Shown: piece by piece, positions 38,417-41,662 of the stretch
How the letters are laid out: each line of letters starts with the position of its first letter
How positions within the stretch are numbered: the stretch's first letter is position 1
Source of the DNA: a candidate division KSB1 bacterium
GTDB taxonomy: Bacteria; Zhuqueibacterota; Zhuqueibacteria; JANLFK01; Oleimicrobiaceae
Direction of reading: 5' to 3'
DNA length: 41,662 bases
Assembly: GCA_034506335.1 (NCBI GenBank)
Contig: JAPDPR010000033.1
Span: 1-41,662, forward strand
Made by a program: the position numbers and the translations under genes
The notes under the pieces: model-generated
Database searches by the model: none
What the model was told of the DNA's origin: nothing
Seen by the model: only the letters and a program-made list of their open reading frames with translations

Positions 38417-38749
38417 CTACACGTGCCCTTTCTTCGCAAGCACGTAGTAGATGACAAGCCCGACCCCCGCCAAGATGAGGCTGAGGCTTGAGGTCACCAT
38501 TGGTCGCACGTTCTCAGGCACGATGAACAGCCCGATGACCAAGCCGAGGCCGGCACCAATGAGCACCAAGCCCCACTTCAGCGCTGAGCTTGCTGCTGCC
38601 TCGCTGCGAAAGAGGCGAGCAACATCCTCACCAGTCTGACCCTTTTCAATAGCTACCCGGCGAGTCTTGTTTTCGGCCAGCACCTTCACAATCCAAGCGA
38701 TGCTGGCAAAGAAGGCCACAGAGACGACCATTGGCACGAGGTATTCCAT
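38417..38749 (-). CDS. DUF6249-like small membrane protein
   Basis: The 110-residue protein has three hydrophobic segments (about 5-24, 57-77 and 83-105). A cytoplasmic charged loop (AENKTRRVAIEKGQTGEDVA) lies after the first, the pattern of DUF6249 proteins. The start at 38749 is preceded on the minus strand by GGGAGGA seven bases away. It is divergent from the ECF sigma gene, 67 bases apart, and members of this group are often seen beside ECF sigma/anti-sigma genes, so it may be part of the same envelope-stress regulon. Its biochemical role is unknown. Confidence 0.7.
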   Translation of the reverse strand: MEYLVPMVVSVAFFASIAWIVKVLAENKTRRVAIEKGQTGEDVARLFRSEAAASSALKWGLVLIGAGLGLVIGLFIVPENVRPMVTSSLSLILAGVGLVIYYVLAKKGHV

Positions 38750-38816
38750 GTGCGTTTCCTCCCTGTTTGGAACGCCTGCTTAGCCACACATTCCATCAGA
38801 CTGGCAAGGGGCAAAA

Positions 38817-39461
38817 ATGTTGCAGCACGCCGGCTCGGCCGTGCAACATCCTCAGGGGCTGTCGGTCAAACAGGGTGTGAGGAGGAGGCAGAGCGTCACA
38901 AGCGAAAAAGAGCTGCTTTCTTCGGTCCTGGCTGGCGACTGGGATGCTTTCCGCCTGCTGGTGGAGCGCTTCCAGGGACTGGTGGGGCACATCGTGTTTC
39001 GTTTGGTGAAGGAGCCGGATGACCGCGCGGACTTGTGTCAGGAGGTCTTCCTGCGCGTGTACCGGCACCTGCCGCACTTTCGCGGCGAATGCAAGTTATC
39101 GACCTGGATCGCACAGATCGCATACAACACCTGCCTGAACTGGTTGCAGAAGAAGCGGCCGGACGTGTATGGGCTGGACGGAGAGGACAATGTGTCGCTG
39201 GATGAGCTCCCCGGGCATTTGCCCTCCCCGGAAGAGACCGCCACCAGACAGGATCTTGCCGCGCACCTGGAGCAGGAGATTATGGCCTTGCCATTGCCTT
39301 ACCGGACCATTCTGACCTTGTACCATGTGGAGGAGATGAGCTACGAGGAGATTGGGCGAGTGATGGGTTTCCCGCAGGGGACGGTGAAAAGCTATCTTTT
39401 TCGCGCCAGACGGAGACTGAAGGAAAGGCTGCTGAGCCGCTACGGGCGGGAGGAACTATGA
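38817..39461 (+). CDS. ECF-type RNA polymerase sigma factor
   Basis: The 214-residue protein contains sigma region 2 (LLVERFQGLVGHIVFRLVKE, DLCQEVFLRVYRHLPHFRG, STWIAQIAYNTCLNWLQKK) and region 4 (ALPLPYRTILTLYHVEEMSY, EEIGRVMGFPQGTVKSYLFRARRRLKER is its helix-turn-helix part, split here at the Glu-Glu). There is no region 1.1 or 3, as in ECF factors that redirect RNA polymerase to stress genes. ATG 38817 is used; GTG 38877 is an alternative that removes 20 unconserved residues. Its last codons overlap the anti-sigma gene by 4 bases (ATGA), the usual arrangement for co-translation with its inhibitor. Confidence 0.93.
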   Translation: MLQHAGSAVQHPQGLSVKQGVRRRQSVTSEKELLSSVLAGDWDAFRLLVERFQGLVGHIVFRLVKEPDDRADLCQEVFLRVYRHLPHFRGECKLSTWIAQIAYNTCLNWLQKKRPDVYGLDGEDNVSLDELPGHLPSPEETATRQDLAAHLEQEIMALPLPYRTILTLYHVEEMSYEEIGRVMGFPQGTVKSYLFRARRRLKERLLSRYGREEL

Positions 39462-39952
39462 AGGGTCACCCCACTGATTGGCAACTTCAGCAGTGGATAG
39501 AGGACGGCGCCCCGCAGACTGGGGAGGTGGGCGAGCACGTGAGGCGCTGCGAGGAATGCGCGCGGGAGGCAAGGAGTTATGTCCAGCTGTGGCAGACTCT
39601 GGCTCGTCCCCCGGAAGTCGTGCTGCGTGCGCACTTTGCGCAAAGGGTTGCGGCCCGGGTGCGGGCGCAGCGCCGTCGAGACTGGCTCGTCCAGGTTGCC
39701 ACCATTGGGGGAATTGCGAGCTATGCAGCCGCAGGGATCGGGGTGCTGATCTATTTTGGCGTTTTCGCGCTCTTGCGGCGAGCCTTTTCCCCCCTATGGC
39801 TGGGCGTTCTCCGAGTCGTCGACTCCTTGGAGCGGTTAGCCCTGCCGAGTTTTCCCGCGTTGTCGCCTCTGTTCCTGGCAAGTGTCGGTTTCCTTCTGCT
39901 GTGCATCGCCGTGTTTGACCACTTCCTCGCGCAGCGGCTCCGGCCTCGGTGA
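39458..39952 (+). CDS. Zinc-finger membrane anti-sigma factor
   Basis: The 164-residue product carries a ZAS-type zinc-binding motif His27-x3-Cys31-x2-Cys34 (EHVRRCEECARE) in its N-terminal cytoplasmic part. A first membrane region follows at about residues 75-105 (QVATIGGIASYAAAGIGVLI) and a second at 138-157 (LFLASVGFLLLCIAVFDHFL). Such proteins hold the cognate ECF sigma factor at the membrane until a signal releases it. The start ATG overlaps the sigma stop. A short 8-bp hairpin (39940-39947 with 39951-39958) covers the stop codon and might end the transcript, though no T-run follows. Confidence 0.85.
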   Translation: MKGHPTDWQLQQWIEDGAPQTGEVGEHVRRCEECAREARSYVQLWQTLARPPEVVLRAHFAQRVAARVRAQRRRDWLVQVATIGGIASYAAAGIGVLIYFGVFALLRRAFSPLWLGVLRVVDSLERLALPSFPALSPLFLASVGFLLLCIAVFDHFLAQRLRPR

Positions 39953-39985
39953 GGCCGGGGTCGTTCTGTCCCGCAAAGAAAGTGG

Positions 39986-40014
39986 TTGCTTTTTGCCCAC
40001 CAATTGCGTACCAT
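39986..40014 (+). promoter_or_regulatory. Candidate sigma-70 promoter for the beta-helix lipoprotein gene
   Basis: TTGCTT (39986-39991) and TACCAT (40009-40014) are 17 bases apart, each matching consensus at 4 of 6 positions. The site is in the 131-base gap between the anti-sigma gene and ATG 40084, so it is well placed, but the match is modest. Confidence 0.35.
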
Positions 40015-40083
40015 TTACGCTGAAGGTAGTAGGAGGCCATTCGATGGCCGTGCCGTCGGGAGCACGCCACGTGCGGAGGTGCC

Positions 40084-41662
40084 ATGCGCAGAGGGTTCTG
40101 TCGTCTTGTCTGGTTTGTGTGGGGGATGCTGATGGTCGGATGTCATGAGCGGGTGAGCCAGCCGTTGGCGCTGTATGTGTCGCCTGAGGGGAACGATTCC
40201 TGGTCTGGACGCAGGGCGCAGGCATCCCGTGCGGGGGACGATGGGCCTTTTGCGACGCTGGAGCGGGCCCGTGAAGAGGTGCGGACGCTACGCCAAGGAG
40301 GAAAGGCTCCCGCCGGAGGGGTCACCATATTTTTGCGCGGGGGCGACTACTGCTTGACCAAGACTTTTGAGTTGACAGCGAAGGATTCCGGCTGCGCGAC
40401 AGGGCGCGTGGTGTGGAGAAGCTATCCGGGAGATACCGCGCGCCTGGTAGGGGGAAGAAACCTGAGGGAATGGCGCCCTGTTCAAGACTCGCAGGTCGCG
40501 GCCTGCCTGGGGGCGGATGCGCGTGCCAAGGTGGTGGAAATCGACCTCCGGGCGCACGGAATAACCGAGGTGGGGAGACGCCAGCGCTCGGGGTTGGGAC
40601 TCCCGGTAGTACCGGCCCCGTCGGAGCTCTTCTTCCGGGGACAGCGGATGGAGGTGGCCCGCTATCCGAATGAGGGCTGGTTGCGGATCGTCGAAGTGCC
40701 GCAGCACGGGCCCCGCCTCATCTATGAGGGCGTGGCGCACACGCCCAAGGATGGACTGCCTCGTGGCCGCCACTACGGCCGCTTCGTCTACCCAGGGAAC
40801 CGTCCCTCCCGCTGGCACCAGCCGCAGGAGATTTGGATGCACGGCTTCTGGTCCTGGGACTGGGCCGATGCCTACTTTCCCATAGGCCACATCGATACGG
40901 TGCTCCATGAGATTTACCCGAGCGAACCCCACTACCACTACGGCTACACCAAAGAGCAGCCCTTCTATTTCCTCAGTGTCCTGGAAGAGCTTGACACACC
41001 TGGCGAGTACTACATTGACGCAGATAGGGGGGTGCTCTACTTCTGGCCGCCGGATGAACTTCGCCCGGGAGACCTATGGGTCTCCACGCTCGCCGAGGAG
41101 ATGGTACGCTTAAACGGGACGGCGTTTGTGTCACTGGAAGGGCTTGTTTTCGAGTGTACCCGGGGCGAGGCGGTGCGCATCGAGGGTGGGCACGATAACC
41201 TCGTAGCCGGCTGCGTGATGCGCAACATCGGCACCACCGCAGTGGTCATCTCCGGTGGCGCGCGCCACGGCGTACAAAGCTGCGATATCCATGATACAGG
41301 CGATGGGGGAATCTACTTGACGGGCGGGGATAGGATGGCGCTGGTCCCTGCCAACCATTTTGCCACCAATAACCACATCTACCGCTTTAGCAGGATCAAC
41401 CTAACCTATCGCCCCGCGGTGAAGGTGGAGGGCGTGGGCAACGTGGTGTCCCACAACTTGATCCACGACGCTCCCCACGAGGCCATCTACTTTTCGGGGA
41501 ACGAACATCTGATCGAGTATAACGAAATCTTCGATGTGGTGAAAGAGACCGGCGACGCGGGGGCGATCTATTCGGGACGAGATTATACCTGGCGTGGCAC
41601 GGTGGTGCGCTACAACTTTATCCACCACCTGCTTGGCCCCGGCTTGTTTGGGGTGATGGGCG
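40084..41662 (+). CDS. Right-handed parallel beta-helix lipoprotein, probable polysaccharide-active (3' end outside window)
   Basis: The frame is open from ATG 40084 (GGAGG at 40075-40079) to the window edge, 526 codons, and has no stop in the window. A lipoprotein signal (MRRGFCRLVWFVWGMLMVGC) gives acylated Cys20. It continues with LALYVSPEGNDSWSGR, a typical opening of DUF1565-type beta-helix proteins, then FATLERAREEVRTLR and VTIFLRGGDYCLTKTFEL. Later short repeats of NxI/GxxNxI type (HDNLVAGCVMRNIGTTAVVI, GNVVSHNLIHDAPHEAIYFS, HLIEYNEIFDV) are the rungs of a parallel beta-helix. Such proteins are often polysaccharide lyases, glycosidases or epimerases acting at the cell surface. The catalytic type cannot be fixed from this fragment. 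Confidence 0.85.
   Translation, partial: MRRGFCRLVWFVWGMLMVGCHERVSQPLALYVSPEGNDSWSGRRAQASRAGDDGPFATLERAREEVRTLRQGGKAPAGGVTIFLRGGDYCLTKTFELTAKDSGCATGRVVWRSYPGDTARLVGGRNLREWRPVQDSQVAACLGADARAKVVEIDLRAHGITEVGRRQRSGLGLPVVPAPSELFFRGQRMEVARYPNEGWLRIVEVPQHGPRLIYEGVAHTPKDGLPRGRHYGRFVYPGNRPSRWHQPQEIWMHGFWSWDWADAYFPIGHIDTVLHEIYPSEPHYHYGYTKEQPFYFLSVLEELDTPGEYYIDADRGVLYFWPPDELRPGDLWVSTLAEEMVRLNGTAFVSLEGLVFECTRGEAVRIEGGHDNLVAGCVMRNIGTTAVVISGGARHGVQSCDIHDTGDGGIYLTGGDRMALVPANHFATNNHIYRFSRINLTYRPAVKVEGVGNVVSHNLIHDAPHEAIYFSGNEHLIEYNEIFDVVKETGDAGAIYSGRDYTWRGTVVRYNFIHHLLGPGLFGVMG

Noticed and set aside
1..41662. CRISPR arrays, tRNA and rRNA genes
   Set aside because: I found no regularly spaced short repeats with unique spacers, no tRNA cloverleaf pattern and no rRNA sequence on either strand.

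Overview
The window comes from a GC-rich, Gram-negative, heterotrophic bacterium. It encodes a TonB-dependent receptor with a carboxypeptidase-regulatory-like domain, a PorV/PorQ-type outer-membrane protein, and several large secreted proteins that end in the type IX secretion (T9SS) sorting domain (YPNPFN-type start, GVY/GIY near the end). This combination points to the FCB superphylum. The high GC, the absence of a SusD gene and the mixture with MalEFG-type ABC genes fit a lineage outside Bacteroidota (KSB1, Calditrichota, Zixibacteria-like) better than a classical Bacteroides. The lineage is inferred, not proven.

Positions 1-26448 look like one alpha-glucan (starch/maltodextrin) utilisation region, all on the plus strand. 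First comes the tail of a secreted protein (1-106). Next is an outer-membrane block: TonB-dependent receptor (398-2863), T9SS cargo with an FN3-like domain (2910-5705), PorV-like protein (5720-6730) and T9SS cargo with starch-binding-like modules (6942-9770). A tightly packed set follows: secreted GH13 amylase-family enzyme (9882-12935), secreted esterase (12932-15571), sodium:solute symporter (15623-17446), sugar-binding lipoprotein and two ABC permeases without an ATPase gene (17462-20427), a GT51 peptidoglycan glycosyltransferase (20466-21689) and a TonB-C-domain lipoprotein (21649-22446). A GH31 alpha-glucosidase (22595-25045) and an APC permease (25096-26448) close the block. A plausible flow is surface binding and hydrolysis, outer-membrane passage, then uptake by symporter or ABC importer and final cleavage by GH31.

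From 26449 to 41662 the content is mixed. There is a cluster of GGAGTGCA hairpin elements between convergent genes; a secreted Ntn-hydrolase (minus); a bacterioferritin (minus) with a strong promoter overlapped by three ATTTGC repeats; a YgjP-type metallohydrolase; an N-acyl-D-amino-acid deacylase lipoprotein; a secreted tricorn protease homologue; a small membrane protein; a decayed two-gene nucleotidyltransferase cassette (35431-36009); a second, enlarged sodium:solute symporter; a DUF6249-like protein divergent from an ECF sigma/anti-sigma pair; and a truncated beta-helix lipoprotein running off the right edge.

The most unusual signal is in the surface-protein gene at 6942-9770. From about 7800 onward its codon use changes abruptly (Leu TTG, Gly GGG, Thr ACG, Ala GCG). 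The end of this segment plus its terminator hairpin (9665-9836) is repeated almost perfectly at 1-172, as the end of a different gene. This looks like a C-terminal binding/sorting module with its own terminator that spreads between surface-protein genes by recombination.
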